Part shown: piece after piece, positions 31,861-44,069 of the stretch
Numbering within the stretch: the stretch's first letter is position 1
Layout: every line of letters starts with the position of its first letter
Assembly: GCF_025370935.1 (NCBI RefSeq)
Contig: NC_133498.1
Location: forward strand, 8,170,388 to 8,234,387
DNA from: Choristoneura fumiferana
Lineage: Eukaryota > Arthropoda > Insecta > Lepidoptera > Tortricidae
DNA length: 64,000 nt
Direction of reading: 5' to 3'
Position numbers and translations under genes: made by a program
The notes under the pieces: model-generated
Databases searched by the model: none
The model's input: only the letters and a program-made list of their open reading frames with translations
Told to the model about the DNA's origin: nothing

Positions 31861-32194
31861 AATTATTGTGTGCGTCTGCACTATAATGAATGAGTATTGG
31901 ATTTCATATCTGAAATATGTAACTACATTTTGTTAGTATTGAAATTTGTTTAAAGATTATCAACTCAGAATTATCTACAAATTCTGTAGAAAAGAAGTCT
32001 AAACCAGGGTAATTATTGCAACGTTTCACCGTCTCATTTTCGTGGTATTTTTTTTTTACAATTTTGATTACATTTTCGATTATTTTGTAGACGTCCTGTA
32101 CTTCTACTGGATAACCTAAAAAATTAACAGAATCTTCTACAATGTCAACAGAAATGTGCCCATGAAAATTATACGGAATAAATATTCGACCCAA

Positions 32195-33976
32195 CAGTTT
32201 TTTTTTAAATCGCGACTGTATATTTTATTTGTCTTTCTTGTTGTATTTTAAACGTGACAAAAATAGTTTTAAAGGGGCTACGAATCAAAATGGTAACCTT
32301 TATGTTTATATTTAAATAGATTTTAAGTTTAAAACGCTTGTATATTTTGTATTTTATAATAAGTATTTTGTAAGTGATAAATAAATGCATTTTTATACTG
32401 AACTTTTATTTTGTTTGATTGCGAAACCTTGTGAATAGATGATGACAGAAAGTACTTATAATGCTTCTACGCAGTCACTGATGAGTGTTGTCAAGCACAT
32501 ATGCGTTCAAATGTGTGTAAAGTATATTACAAGATTTATTTAGTTTCACCTGTCCCGTTGTCTGTCTGTCTGTAATGAAATCTTGCAAGTTAAATTCGAC
32601 TAAGTTCCAGTAGTCAAATTGACTTGAAATTTGGAATACTTATGTAAATCGCGTGACAATACAATAATCTAGTAGTGACAATACCCTGGTAGTGCAGCCA
32701 GGATCGTCTCTTTTTTTTGTTTATTCGACTGGATGACAAACGAGCAAGTGGGTCTCCTGATGGTAAGAGATTACCACCGCCCATAAACATCTGCAACATC
32801 AGGGGTATTGCAGATGCGTTTTCAACCTAGAGGCCTAAGATGGGATAAGTGCCAGTAATTTCACCGGCTGTCTTACTCTCCACGCCGAAACACAACAGTG
32901 CAAGCACTGCTGCTTCACGGTAGGATTAGCGAGCAAGATGGTGGTAGCAATCCGGGCGGACCGTGCACAAGGTCCTACCACCTGCAAAACTCTTCAACGG
33001 TTAATAGCATAGACTTGAAATTTGGTATGCAAATGTAGTTTGGGTGGCAATGCAAGTAGGTACAGTCAGCAAAAAAAACTTGTATTAAAAATATATTTTT
33101 TACCAAAAACTTGTTTTTATTCTTCTTTTAACATAAGTCGCTACAGTCTTGACAGTGGTCGTTGTCCGATGAATATCAATAGTCAACCTTCATGGCGACT
33201 TTCGTGGGGAAATAGTGAGATGGTTTTTTTCTTGTTTACACGCTGCAGTACTGGAGTCCGGAATCCGTAGTTGGCAATAAAGTCCGCTGCCCACCCTCAA
33301 ATCAGGCTCTTTAGTTAAGGCACAGTACATGTTTCCCTACAGTAATTCGACGGTGACGTCTTGACAGTGTAATCGTGCGGGGCGTGCGGGGTGTGACGCG
33401 GGTGGGAGGAGCCCCAGCTGCATACTTCGCCGTTCTTAGTAGCTTGGGACAAATCTTCTAGGGCTATCGCGTTTTTTTAACATTTATAATAAAAATTATT
33501 ACGGTGCATACGACATGTACTGTGAGTGCGTGCAAATCTTCATCTCGCATAAATAAAGAACTAAGATTTCATCTATTTATACAATTATATTTATTTATTT
33601 TTTATTTAATTAATTTAAATAACAGGAACTTTAAGTCCGTTAAGTCTAGAAACCAAAAGTATTTGTCGGTTACTAATCTATAAGTAGTAAGTATATTTTG
33701 TAGAATTTTTTTTTTTTTTATTTCAAAAATTGTATAATTTTAATACTTCTTACCCCTAGTAAGTATGCCACCCTTAATTCATTTTGTTTTGTATAATTTC
33801 GCAATACCAATATGTACCGATTCGTAAAAGACCTACCTTCAAAATTTTAAATGTGTGGCAACCTTTCCTTACTTGCGTAAATATACCTATACAGGCTGCG
33901 TATCGCTCAACTTCAAAGGAGTCGGCCTACTGTAGGGAAAACTTGTTATAGGTCAGTACCTATACCACAGTTGGTT
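32195..33976. other. Gene-free stretch
   Basis: Apart from the family D copy (32722-32990) and ttgaaatttgg-type repeats (32580-32690, 33008-33290), I see no gene. 33340-33430 is locally GC-rich (gtgcggggcgtgcggggtg) but without a convincing frame. Confidence 0.5.
32722..32990 (+). mobile_element. Repeat family D
   Basis: Forward copy, ctggatgacaaacgagcaag to ggtcctaccacctgc. Confidence 0.8.
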
Positions 33977-34105
33977 AGGGCCTACGCTAGCTGACGCTTG
34001 CACGGCGCGGGTGGCCGCCTGTTGAGCAATAGTGTGAGCAGCGCTGACTGCGCGCGTCGCGTGCATAGGATTGTACCTGCACCCGCGACAGATAGCGTAG
34101 CCCCT
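33977..34105. mobile_element. MITE family G, shorter copy
   Basis: agggcctacgctagctgacg to gacagatagcgtagcccc; lacks an internal piece present at 14620-14645. Confidence 0.8.
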
Positions 34106-34394
34106 AATATCCCAGTAAAGCTGTTAGTGCGACCTTATGGAAAACAGCTGAGAAATACAAACGATTATCAACCCTAGGGTGGTGGTAGGGGGGACACACC
34201 TGCACCCGCCCCAGCCAGGCGCGGATCTAGCCCTCAAAAAAGGTTATGGTCACAGAAAATCGGCTAAGTGCGAGTCGGAGTACGAACTCGCTCATGAATA
34301 ATCACGACGATGAACTATCGATCTCAATAGACCGTGAATGCGTGTCATCACAAGTCTATAGGCCCCATCAAAGTCAAAGTTAAAATATCTTTAT

Positions 34395-34676
34395 TTGACG
34401 ACCAGATGGCCTAGTGGTTAGAGAACCAGACTACGAAGCTTGAGGTCCCGGGTTCGATTCCCGTGTCGGGGCAGATATTTGTATGAAAAATACGAATGTT
34501 TTTTCTCGGGTCTTGGGTGTTTAATATGTATTTAAGTATGTATCTATCTAAATAATTATATTTATCCGTTGCTTAGTACCCATAACTCAAGCTTTGCTAT
34601 AAGCTTACTTTGGGACTAGGTTAATTGGTGTTAATTGTCCCGTTATATTTATTTATTATTTATTTATTTATTCAAT
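34395..34676 (+). mobile_element. SINE family A (tRNA-derived)
   Basis: Forward copy, head gacgaccagatggcctagtg, B-box gggttcgattcccg, atttatt tail. Diverged (gcttagtacccataa in place of gcctagtatccatag). Confidence 0.88.
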
Positions 34677-35227
34677 TTAAGCTATAATTAGCAAGGTAAG
34701 GTAAAGCAAGGTAATTTAGAGCAGTAATTGTTTTTGCAAAACCATAAGACATTAATGCTAAGTAGGCATTACCTATTATTGATCAATGATGTGTTGTAAG
34801 CGTGCCACAATCAGCAACAGATAAATCGGTCCGATTTTCGCTCGCTGATCATAATTATTATGTAGATAAATAAAAAATATCTAAAATATTAAAAACTTAT
34901 GAATGTCAAAAAGCCAGACAGGCAATGGTGCCTACAACAGTGTATCCGCCCTTGCCCACAGCTAACGCACTTTTAGTTAGTTATATTTTAAATATTTATA
35001 TTCTGTAGGTACCTCGAATTAACACATACGTACATACCTACAGCATGTTTGTATGTGCTGCTATCTCGTTCAGATCATGTCTTTAGGTTGTTTTGTGAGA
35101 CAAAAACTTGTTTGTAAAAATGGCCACGCGCGTGGGTATAAGTAGTTTTGTGCTACTTGCCAAGAGATGGCGCTACTTTGTATAAATTACTTTCGAAGAA
35201 TGATATCTATAGGTACATACGGTACGT

Positions 35228-35735
35228 ACTTTAAAGGTTTAGGTAATTAACTAAATGGTCTACTGCCTTTTCGGCGAAATATGTTTCGCCAAATTTCACT
35301 TAGCAACCAACCTTTCACCGAAGTTTCATTTGGCTAATCGTTGGCATAACTTTACTTCGCATTTTTCTAATGAATTTCGCAACATTTTTATATTCCAAAA
35401 TTTTACTTCATCACACTTTTATGTGTCAAAAAATTATGTAGCAAATGATTGGTTTAGGAAAATGACAAATTGTTAAATAACATTTGGCCAAATTTTATAT
35501 TGCAAAGTTTTACTTCAATTTGATTTGTGCGAGCGAGCGAAGCGAGCGAGCAAGACGGTTCGAAGCAGAAGCGACTTGGATAGTTTAGGTTCAGAAGGCT
35601 GAGGTGGGAGCGAAGCGGAGTAGTATGAGTAAAATGGTTAAAATCCTTGAATACGTGTCAAATCTAGCAGCTGGAGTTTGTTTACATTTAGTTAACTACC
35701 TAAACCTTTAAGTACTTACGACTATAACAGTAAAT
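35228..35735. mobile_element. TIR element O with internal degenerate tandem array
   Basis: Ends aaaggtttaggtaattaac and complement gttaactacctaaaccttt. The interior 35265-35510 is an array of tttcgccaaatttcac-like units, followed by an Ala-like gcgagcgaagcgagcgagc stretch. Confidence 0.75.
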
Positions 35736-36318
35736 TTTTGCTTTGTCTTAAAATTTTAAAAAGCTGTTAACTAGACATTTGTATACCTCGTTGCTGGAGA
35801 GTTTATCGCTGCATACATTTATTTTAGACTAGCTTTGCCTGCGACTCCATCCACGAAAAATTCGCATTACGCTATCCCGCGGGAACTTGTCAATTTTCCG
35901 GGATGAAAACTATGTTCTACTTTACCCAGAATCTCAAACTATCTTCATACCTCCCTTTAAGGGATAAGTTCGACCTTGTATGTACCTACCTACTGTCTGT
36001 TTATCAATGCAATTTGCTATTGTTATTTCTAACTAATATAATATATAAAATTCTCGTGTCATACATTTGTGCTTGTGTGTCTTTGTGAATGTCAATAAAT
36101 GTCTTCTTTCTTTCTTTCTTTAATATATTCGATAGGTCTGAGAATGGGTGTAAACTATTTTTCATACTTTTACGCAGACGGAGTCACGGGCAATAGCTAC
36201 CGTGTTTTATATAAATGAAATAACTGCAAATTAAGAAAGTAGTTCAGAATCGAGAGTAATATATATATACACTACACTTAACAAGGTTGCATATTTTTAC
36301 CAAGGCTGTATATCTTTA

Positions 36319-36660
36319 CCGGGTGTGGCCTGTAATATGAGCAAATAATTAAAACAAAGATCATACTCTTCAAGCAACAACATTAGTTCAGCGACTATTA
36401 AAATAATTCGTTTTTTTAGTTTTATTACACTTTTATTATTCGAAGAAGCAATGTAAAGCAAAATGCTTGATGTGTGTAGCGTGACAGGCGACGTCAGTTG
36501 TATTCTAGGATGGCTACGTTGATAGCCAGTACTTAATTTGTATGAAAAAAGGAAAATTCAAAGACTCCATTATTTTTAGAAGTCGCTGAACTAATGTTGT
36601 TCAGTTTGACGAGGACGACCTATGTTATAATTTTTCGCTCTTATTACAAGCCACACCCGG
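36319..36660. mobile_element. MITE family M (CCGGGTGTGGC ends, TA target)
   Basis: 342 bases, ccgggtgtggcctgtaat / ttacaagccacacccgg, flanked by TA. Inner arms caacattagttcagcgact / agtcgctgaactaatgttg also pair. Confidence 0.82.
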
Positions 36661-37333
36661 TATAAGGGTGCATATTTTTACAAGGTTGCAATAATTTACA
36701 AATGCAACACATACGCGAATCACGATTTAATGTCATTCGGTGCAAATGGAAAATCGTCGACCAATTGGCCATTATGAATTTGGACCAAAATGAATACCAT
36801 CCAAAGTGAATTTTGTCTAAATGTAATCAAGTTAAAAAATATTTACAACCCAATTTATTTTTGTTCCAAATTAATTAAAACCAAACGGAATAAATTTAAC
36901 TTAATTAAATTTAAATTTATTTGTCATCAAAATCAAAATCGTTTCGTTCATCATTCATGTTACCCGACACCACACAGGGTATGGTTGCACTACACCTCTC
37001 CATTTCTTCCGTGGATGTCGTAAGAGGCGACTGAGGATATAGGTTAAGGTATACCGTAGGCGACAGGCTAGAAAGCTGTTAGGTACCTACTATTGTACCG
37101 TTTTTTTGTCAAACTTTAAACCTAAAATTGCTAAGTGTCTCCGAAGCGGTAACGTTTCTTGTGCTCTGCCTCCCCAAATGGGAATAATTCTACACTCATG
37201 ATTTGTATTTGTCAGCTGCGCTTTGACGTTTCTATGCTGGCACTTCACTTGGCATATTCGCAGAAATATTTGCGTGTGTGAAAGAGATGCACTATATTGT
37301 TATTGCTAGCGTGAGTGACGGAGATGTCATTAA

Positions 37334-37705
37334 AGCCTTGTTCGGACTAGGCTAGTATTTTAGTCTAGTGGCGAGTAATTTAGTAGCTAAACGTGTCTGA
37401 ACACCAAAAAATTAGTCGAGTGGATTAGTAAGTAATTTAGTCGAGCCAATCCATTTTATTCTATTTTTTTAGTAGTCTAGTAGCGAGTAGCACCCCCACC
37501 ACGCGTCCGTGCTCACTCGGCCGCCGGCTAAACAAGTCCGAACCTGTCGATTTAGTCGAGTTCATTAGTTGACGTGAAGAAGAGTACCACTGACTTGTGA
37601 GCTTTACTCGACTGTAATGCGAACGATTTTTAGGCAGTAGCGAATAGTTTAGCTACTAAATTACTCGCCACTAGACTAAAATACTAGCCTAGTCCGAACA
37701 AGGCT
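37334..37705. mobile_element. TIR element L (AGCCTTGTTCGGAC ends, TAA target)
   Basis: 372 bases with inverted repeats of about 58 bases (agccttgttcggactaggc start) and TAA duplicated at 37331-37333 and 37706-37708. The GC-rich centre is unique in the window. Confidence 0.85.
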
Positions 37706-37859
37706 TAACGCAACACGAATACGCAATACCAAGTGAAGTGCCACCAGAAGAAAATCACACAATGATAAGCAAACCGACCAGAACTATCGAGATAGTATGC
37801 AACCTCGCTAAAACATTTAAGTAATTGGCACCTGGTCCTGCATGCTGCAGCCGTTACTT

Positions 37860-38110
37860 TTAGACTGGGCACAATAAAAAAGGGATTTAAAAACACAAGT
37901 AGTTACAACCTGTTTTTTTTTTTTTTTTTATTTGACTGGATGGCAAACGAGCAAGTGGGTCTCCTGATGGTAAGAGATCACCACCGCCCATAGACACCTG
38001 CAATACCAGGGGGATTGCAGGGGGATTTAAAACATAGTGTAATCGATTCTACTCTCGATTCTGACCAAAGTACTTTCTGGTTTTCAGCTATTTAATTAAC
38101 ACCTTGTATA
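37860..38110. repeat. Repeat interrupted by a family D fragment
   Basis: A sequence whose reverse complement occurs uninterrupted at 27535-27690 (actgaaaaccagaaagtag; gcccagtctaaaagttac) is split here at 37910-38025 by a truncated family D copy with a T-run. The duplicated word ggggatttaaaa brackets its right side. Confidence 0.7.
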
Positions 38111-39084
38111 TTATATATGTGATAGTAATATAAGATAAGATAATTTATTGAATGATTCGTCCAATATTTATTTCATATATGTACATAAAAAAAACGTAAA
38201 ACAAATAAAATTAACAGTTCTAACCTAACATACACATAACCAAAAAAAAGTTGGAAAACCCCCGACTTCGTCACTTCAAAGTTCAATATTTCAAAAACGG
38301 TTAAACCGATTTTGATGAAACAGTTTGAAGAACCATCGTTAGAAAACCTGATTACAAAAAAAAACGCATTCGAATCGGTTCACCCGTTTGAGCTACGGTG
38401 CCACAGACAGACAGACACACAAACACACAGCGGTCAAACTTATAACACCCCTCTTTTTGCGTTGGTGGTTAAAAATAAGACAAAAAGAACCTACCCATCT
38501 TAATAATAATACTTGCAGTGCATCAATTAAAATGAAATTTAGTAGGGTGATAGTTTCAGATTCGGAAGGACATAGATATGCTTTTTATCCCGGAAAATTT
38601 CATAGTTCCCGTGGGATGATAAACGAATTCTAGGCTGACGAATTAACTAGGTCTACCTAGGTACCATTATAATTTTTATTCAGGTTTTTAAGCCAACATT
38701 TAAGGTAGGAAAGAGAGGTATAAAGACTCTTACCTACTAAAAAACAAACAAATCTCTTGTTTATAAAATCTGTCGGTAAACCCCATACCTACACCTACTA
38801 AACTAATTGTGGTATACCTAGTTAGGTAAGGTATATTTAATATCTATCTTTAGAAGAGTATATTATATAAGTATACCTGTACCTACTTATTATATCCGTA
38901 CTTCTACTTAACTACAGGATATCTTCCCAACCATCCATAGAAAAAAACTGTAATGTGACATGCAATTTATTATGTTTTTTATTTTATTTTGAAAAGAAGT
39001 TCTACGTGTACAAAATGTTTGATACTTATAGCTATCTACATAAGACCTAATATGTTTTAAGCAAGTTGTTTTCGAATAATTTAT

Positions 39085-39400
39085 TCAATCAAGCGTTACT
39101 TTGCGGAGGTCCATATCAATGAAATGAACTAAAAGAATTTCTTTGCTAACCCGCGACCTTAAGACAGTTAAGTTTATGAAAGATATGCATGTTCATGCAG
39201 TTCCTCCACCTACACACTGTAAGAACACACACAAATCACACAAACCCATCTATCACCACCACCACAACACTGACGCGTTTCGAACTCAACCAGAGCTCTC
39301 TTCAGAGCAACACAACCGTAAACCATACTACCAGATGTTAGACCCAACACATGAGACACATAATGGGATGTTAACATCTGGTAGCATGGTGTAATAGTTC
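39085..39400. repeat. Repeat pair: tttgcggaggtcc piece plus element R
   Basis: 39095-39215 matches 25605-25705 (gcggaggtccatatcaat, catgcagttcctccacct). 39245-39395 is a compact copy of element R. Confidence 0.65.
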
Positions 39401-39902
39401 AGACTGATGAAAATTAATATTTTCAATAATATTCATCAGTCCCACTTAATCTGTCATCTCCCAGGATAACAGAATCGAAGGATTTTGGGCACACATTTGT
39501 GCCTCTGGGAGAGGACAGGTTAAATTACGGAAAACCTGAATAGGACTACTTACACTGGCGACAGAAGATATGTACATACCTAACTAACCGAAGTCGTAGG
39601 TGTACGGTCAAGGACTTTAATTCATGAGCCACCAGGCCTTTTCAAAGGAAAAGCCATTGCGATTTGCCTTGTTATAATTAACGCGATGTCACGATGACGT
39701 TTACTGTGAAATGGTTCCATGGTGACTAGTGAATTAAGTCCTTGGCCGTACGTTTGTAGGTAGGTACTGTAGTGGGCAGACGGTCCACGATTCCTATCAA
39801 GCCCTATTTAAATTAAAATCACTCGCTCATGAAACTTCGTATATAATTATCAAATCAACTAACTTCGTGGGTAACGTGGGGTAATATGGGTTATTTATAT
39901 GA

Positions 39903-40202
39903 AGCCGTGGTGGCCTAGTGGTTTGACCTATCGCCTCTCAAGCAGAGGGTCGTGGGTTCAAACCCCGGCTCGCACCTCTGAGTTTTTCCAAATTCATGTG
40001 CTGAATTACATTTGAAATTTGCCACGAGCTTTGCGGTGAAGGAAAACATCGTGAGGAAACCTGCACAATCCTGCGAAGCAATTCAATGGTGCGTGTGAAG
40101 TTCCCAATCCGCACTGGGCCCGCGTGGGAACTATAGCCCAAGCCCTCTTGTTCTGAGAGGAGGCCTGTGCCCAGCAGTGGGACGTATATAGGCAGGGATG
40201 AT
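39903..40202 (+). mobile_element. SINE family B (tRNA-derived)
   Basis: Full-length forward copy from ccgtggtggcctagtgg to ggcagggatgat. Confidence 0.9.
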
Positions 40203-41045
40203 ACGATTTAAATACTGTTATAGGTAGGTACGACCTAATTCATTAGTCAGTGAAAAACCATGTTTAAAATAAGGAAAACGGACTTGATAAGTAAACTACT
40301 CATTTAGTGTTGTCAAGCTACATATATGTATAAGGTTATAGTTTAGTTATTAGTTAGTTTTATTTTACTTTTAGTTATAATTTTAACTTAGTTTAGTATA
40401 TCATGTATAATGAAGTTTATATGTATAGGCCTGCATACCTACATTATATTTTTGTTTTTTTTACCCTTTTTGTATTATTTAAGTTTTACGCGTGTTTCGA
40501 ATAAACTCTTTTCATTCATTCTGCCCTGATAGGTACCCACGACTGCGTCCGCGCAGAATCTTTTATCGCTCCCGCGGGAACTATGCAATTTTCCAGGATA
40601 AAAACTATCCTAATGTCCTTCCCCGGGACTCAATAACTATCTGTATACTTTCATAATTATCTAGTTCAATGTTCCTTACCTGTGGTTCGCGGCCCTCGGG
40701 GTCCGCAGACAAAACCAAAATTAACTTATTCATATGAAAATAAGAAAACAAATTTTTTTAGGGGTCCGCTGTTGAGGAAGATCTAAGGGGTTCATCTTTA
40801 AAAAAATATATAAACAAACCGCCCTACCTCTACCCCGTTAATAGTTACATAGTAGGTAACTGTAACTGTTTGTATTTTTAGGGTTCCGTACAGGGTACAA
40901 TAAAACAGGATAAAATAAATATGTAAAGGGAATAAAATAAACAAGCAAAACTACGGCAAAGAATTACGCTTTTTGTATGAGGGCCCCCAACGTAATTTTT
41001 TTGCCGTTTCTTGCTCGATATAGGTAATAACGGCAACAGTACCTA

Positions 41046-41243
41046 CCCTTAGTGTAAGTTTTCGGTTACAAAATAGTTTAAAGTAAGTCTCGATCGCGTT
41101 CGCGTTAAAATCTCAATTTGTATGGAAACACGAACATCGCAAAACGTACCGCTAGAGGCGCTGTTCGTGTTTGCATACAAATTGAGATTTTGACGCGAAC
41201 GTGATCGAGACGTATTTTGTAACCGAAAACTTACACTAAGGGC
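41046..41243. mobile_element. MITE family I (CCCTTAGTGTAAG ends)
   Basis: cccttagtgtaagttttcgg / ccgaaaacttacactaaggg, arms with gtctcgatcgcgttcgcg. Confidence 0.82.
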
Positions 41244-41346
41244 ACAGGTAACAGACGCTTGATATATTCATAAAATATTTAGTCATAGGTATATTCACTT
41301 TAAAAATAATAATTAGATTAAAATTAAAATAAATACCTACTTAAGA

Positions 41347-41690
41347 GAGGCTCCCAGGGTGACACTCTTTCCCGGCCCGGATAATACCGACCCTGTTTTT
41401 TGTGTAGGTACCATCAGCCAAATAAGTGATCTATCAATTCTTAAACAAGTTCCTATCAAATGAATATGTCGCTAAAGTTGAACTTTCAAGTTGACAGACA
41501 CGTCTATTGGCATTATTGTTTTATGACATGCAAACGATTATCAACTTTAGGGTGGTAGACCACATATTTGGCTGATGGTACACGCCCATAGAAACTGACG
41601 TGACCTTCTATGGGCGTGTACACGAAAAACAGGGTCGGTATTTCCATCCCGGTATTATCCAGGCCGGCAAAAAATTGTCACCCAGGCTCC
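41347..41690. mobile_element. Inverted-repeat element containing another MITE
   Basis: Outer arms ggctcccagggtgacac and gtcacccaggctccc with accgaccctgtttttt / aaaaacagggtcggt. Inside, 41409-41580 is bounded by taccatcagccaaata / tatttggctgatggta. Confidence 0.75.
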
Positions 41691-42145
41691 CATACAACAA
41701 GTTAAACGTGTTTTTTTGCTAATATCTAATGTTGTATAGATAGGAACCCTTCGTGCGCGAGTCCGACTCGCACTTGGTTGATTTCTTGTGATGCATCAAC
41801 TTGTAAACAATAGTAGACAAAAAGTTGATAAAGCCTAAGTAGGTACGTTACCTGGTTTAAACAATTTGCACCGTTATTAAAAAAAACGAACCAAATTTGT
41901 TAAAATGATTTATTAACATTTCCGTTCAATTAAAATTCTCACTGTGTTCAACATTCAAAATCAACGAAAAAATATAATAAGTAATAAAAATAATTTTCCT
42001 GTTTTGCCAACACACTAAAATTGTACTAGCGTCTATGTTAATGCCTAGGGTCCGATATCCGATTATATACATAACAAACTAGGTACGATAGTAAATATAC
42101 CCCCACTTCCGTTTATGTTAGCATTTGAAAAAGGGTAAACAATAT

Positions 42146-42272
42146 AGACGTCTTTTTATTGAAAACACTTTTAAAAAATAGTAATTATTAATTAAGAAAC
42201 AATAGATTGTAAATGACCACATGTTACGCTGAGACATATTTTCGAAAAGTGTTTTTCAATAAAAAGACAGAT
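42146..42272. repeat. Inverted repeat downstream of H1
   Basis: gtctttttattgaaaacact and complement agtgtttttcaataaaaagac around about 75 bases. It supplies an AATAAA on each strand. Confidence 0.7.
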
Positions 42273-42721
42273 CAAGATTGCTACCTTCTTTCTAATGTTA
42301 AAATAAACGAAGTTATAAGTAGTATTAACAATTTTGTATTGAAATTCAGTAATACTATTAACATATCACTTTAACACGCAACCGTAACATGTGACTTTAT
42401 ATGCAATTGGACCTTAGACATTAATTTTGAAATACTTACCATCGAATCTACGATGCAAAAATGGCAAAGATCTGTGTAGGTTGGTACTTACTTATATTGT
42501 TATAAAATCGCAAGTTAAGTTATAAATTTCCGACACTTTTATAAGATTAATTAGAGCCATTCTACTCCACTCATATTCCTTCAGCACATTTTGACCGATT
42601 TCGAAATATATTTTCGATTTCTGATTGCAAAAATCGGTTCCCATCATTTCAAACGCCAATTAACGCTCAAAATGTCACAACACAAACAACACTTCCTAAT
42701 ACTAAAAGAATGTTAAATTGT

Positions 42722-43387
42722 CTACGCCTTTTTGGGCTTCATTTTAGGTGGTTTTATAATAGAACCGATGCTTTTTCTCTTCTTTATCATAGCTTTCTTA
42801 CTTGGAGTCCCTGTTGCGGATTTCTTCAACTTTTTCTCTTTGACTTCCTTCATTTTCCTTTTCTTCTCCATCTTCGGCTTCTCAACTTTCTTGATGCCTT
42901 CTTTCTTTTCAATCGTAACCTTCTTCACTATCTTCTTCTCAACCTTCTCAGATTTGGCTTTGGTCTTTTCCTTGACAATCTTTTCTTTGACCAGCTTTTC
43001 CTTCGTTGGTTTCTCTATAATTTTCTCCTTTTTTGCTTTCGGTTTTTTAGCTTTTTCTTTAACAGGAGCGAGTTTGAAAGAGCCTGATGCTCCGATTCCC
43101 TTCACCTGGATTATACTTCCATCTTCAACTCCTGATTTCAGGGTTTTCTTTATCAAATAATTAACTTTCTCCGTCTCGACATTGTATCTCGTTTCTAGAT
43201 ACTTCTTAATAGCATACGAGGAAACACCTTTCCGCGTTTTCAGTTCATTTAAAGCTTCGTGTATCATCGATTTAGTCGTTATCTTCTTCTCTTGGCTTTT
43301 CAGTATGGTTTCGGTTGGACTTTTTGGCGGTTTCTTCACAGGTTTCATTGGCGCAATTTTTTTTATCTCGATATCGGAGTCCGACAT
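42722..43387 (-). CDS. Linker histone H1, intronless
   Basis: A 221-residue open frame with ATG at 43387 in a good insect context (aaacaaaATG) and TAG at 42722. Residues about 36-107 form a winged-helix H15 globular domain (TKSMIHEALNELKTRKGVSS, then KKYLETRYNV, and the hallmark GIGASGSFKL). A short Lys/Pro N-tail and a lysine-rich C-tail of about 114 residues follow, with GTPSKK near the end. Linker histones bind the nucleosome dyad and linker DNA. The gene is single, not in a repeated core-histone cluster. No histone 3' stem-loop is evident just downstream, and a possible AATAAA on this strand is at 42155-42160, which suggests a replication-independent polyadenylated variant. The C-tail has unusually many glutamates (KEKIVKEKTKAKSEKVEKK). 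Confidence 0.9.
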   Translation of the reverse strand: MSDSDIEIKKIAPMKPVKKPPKSPTETILKSQEKKITTKSMIHEALNELKTRKGVSSYAIKKYLETRYNVETEKVNYLIKKTLKSGVEDGSIIQVKGIGASGSFKLAPVKEKAKKPKAKKEKIIEKPTKEKLVKEKIVKEKTKAKSEKVEKKIVKKVTIEKKEGIKKVEKPKMEKKRKMKEVKEKKLKKSATGTPSKKAMIKKRKSIGSIIKPPKMKPKKA

Positions 43388-44069
43388 TTTGTTTAGTTGA
43401 AAAAACTCGTCAGTTTAGTAAAGTGCACCGTTACCATAAAGAGAGCCGTTCTGAGGGTAAATTGGAAAGTAGGCTTGGGAAACTACCCTCATTTTGTTAG
43501 GCGATTTTTCGACTGCCAGATTTAATGGTTTACGCAAAGCTGCGGTTTTAGGAGTCAAAAGCGTATTTTTTTAGCCGCGTATTTTCGGTCGCGGTCAAAA
43601 TGAGAACTCATTTTCAGCCCCTGTCTGTCACAAACTGGACTTTTGTATAAAACCGAATGCAGCTGAAATTACGCGACCGGAAATACGCGGCTCACGATTT
43701 CAAAAAATACGCTCGTCTGGCTTTAACCCTTAATGTAATAGTAGATTGTACAACAAGAGCATAAAGCGAGCCATTTTAGGTGCCCGAGACGTTCATAATA
43801 TTTTTTTTTGACAGTGGAAACTTTCTACACCTCCACTGAACGTAGGTACCTACATAATTACCTAGTAAAAATGTTTAGTTTTAGTTTCTTAACTAAGGGA
43901 CTCCATATATCCCTGTAGTTTTTTTCCTTTATTTCTATAGTGTATAATGTATGTGTGTTCATATTTTATTTGTAATTATATATTTTGTTTTGTTTGGAAA
44001 AAAATACTTTCTGCCAAGTTTCTTGCGGCGCATTGTTCTTGGCAATGATGGTATTTCCGAAAGCATTGG

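Larger units (their letters stand above)
30360..32194 (-). other. Two diverged copies of an unknown minus-strand sequence
   Basis: 30425-30560 and 32020-32130 share ctcattttcgtggt, gattattttttggacgtcctg/gattattttgtagacgtcctg and tacttctattagataacc/tacttctactggataacc. The right copy is open for about 97 codons (FLGYPVEVQDVYKIIENVIK); the left one is broken by stops. It is a repeat or decayed gene pair of unknown nature; the hairpin at 31441 and SINE C fragment lie between. Confidence 0.4.
38110..41045. other. Gene-free, repeat-rich stretch
   Basis: Holds a dispersed repeat with cccctctttttgcgttgg at 38240-38480 (also at 51480-51660 and 59765-59995), the 39085-39400 repeats, SINE B at 39903 and a gtggttcgcggccctcgg-type remnant at 40668-40810. 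Nothing coding. Confidence 0.55.

Noticed and set aside
42710..43400. Plus-strand Phe/Leu-rich frames opposite H1
   Set aside because: Antisense of the lysine-rich histone tail; aaa/aag codons read backwards give ttt/ctt.
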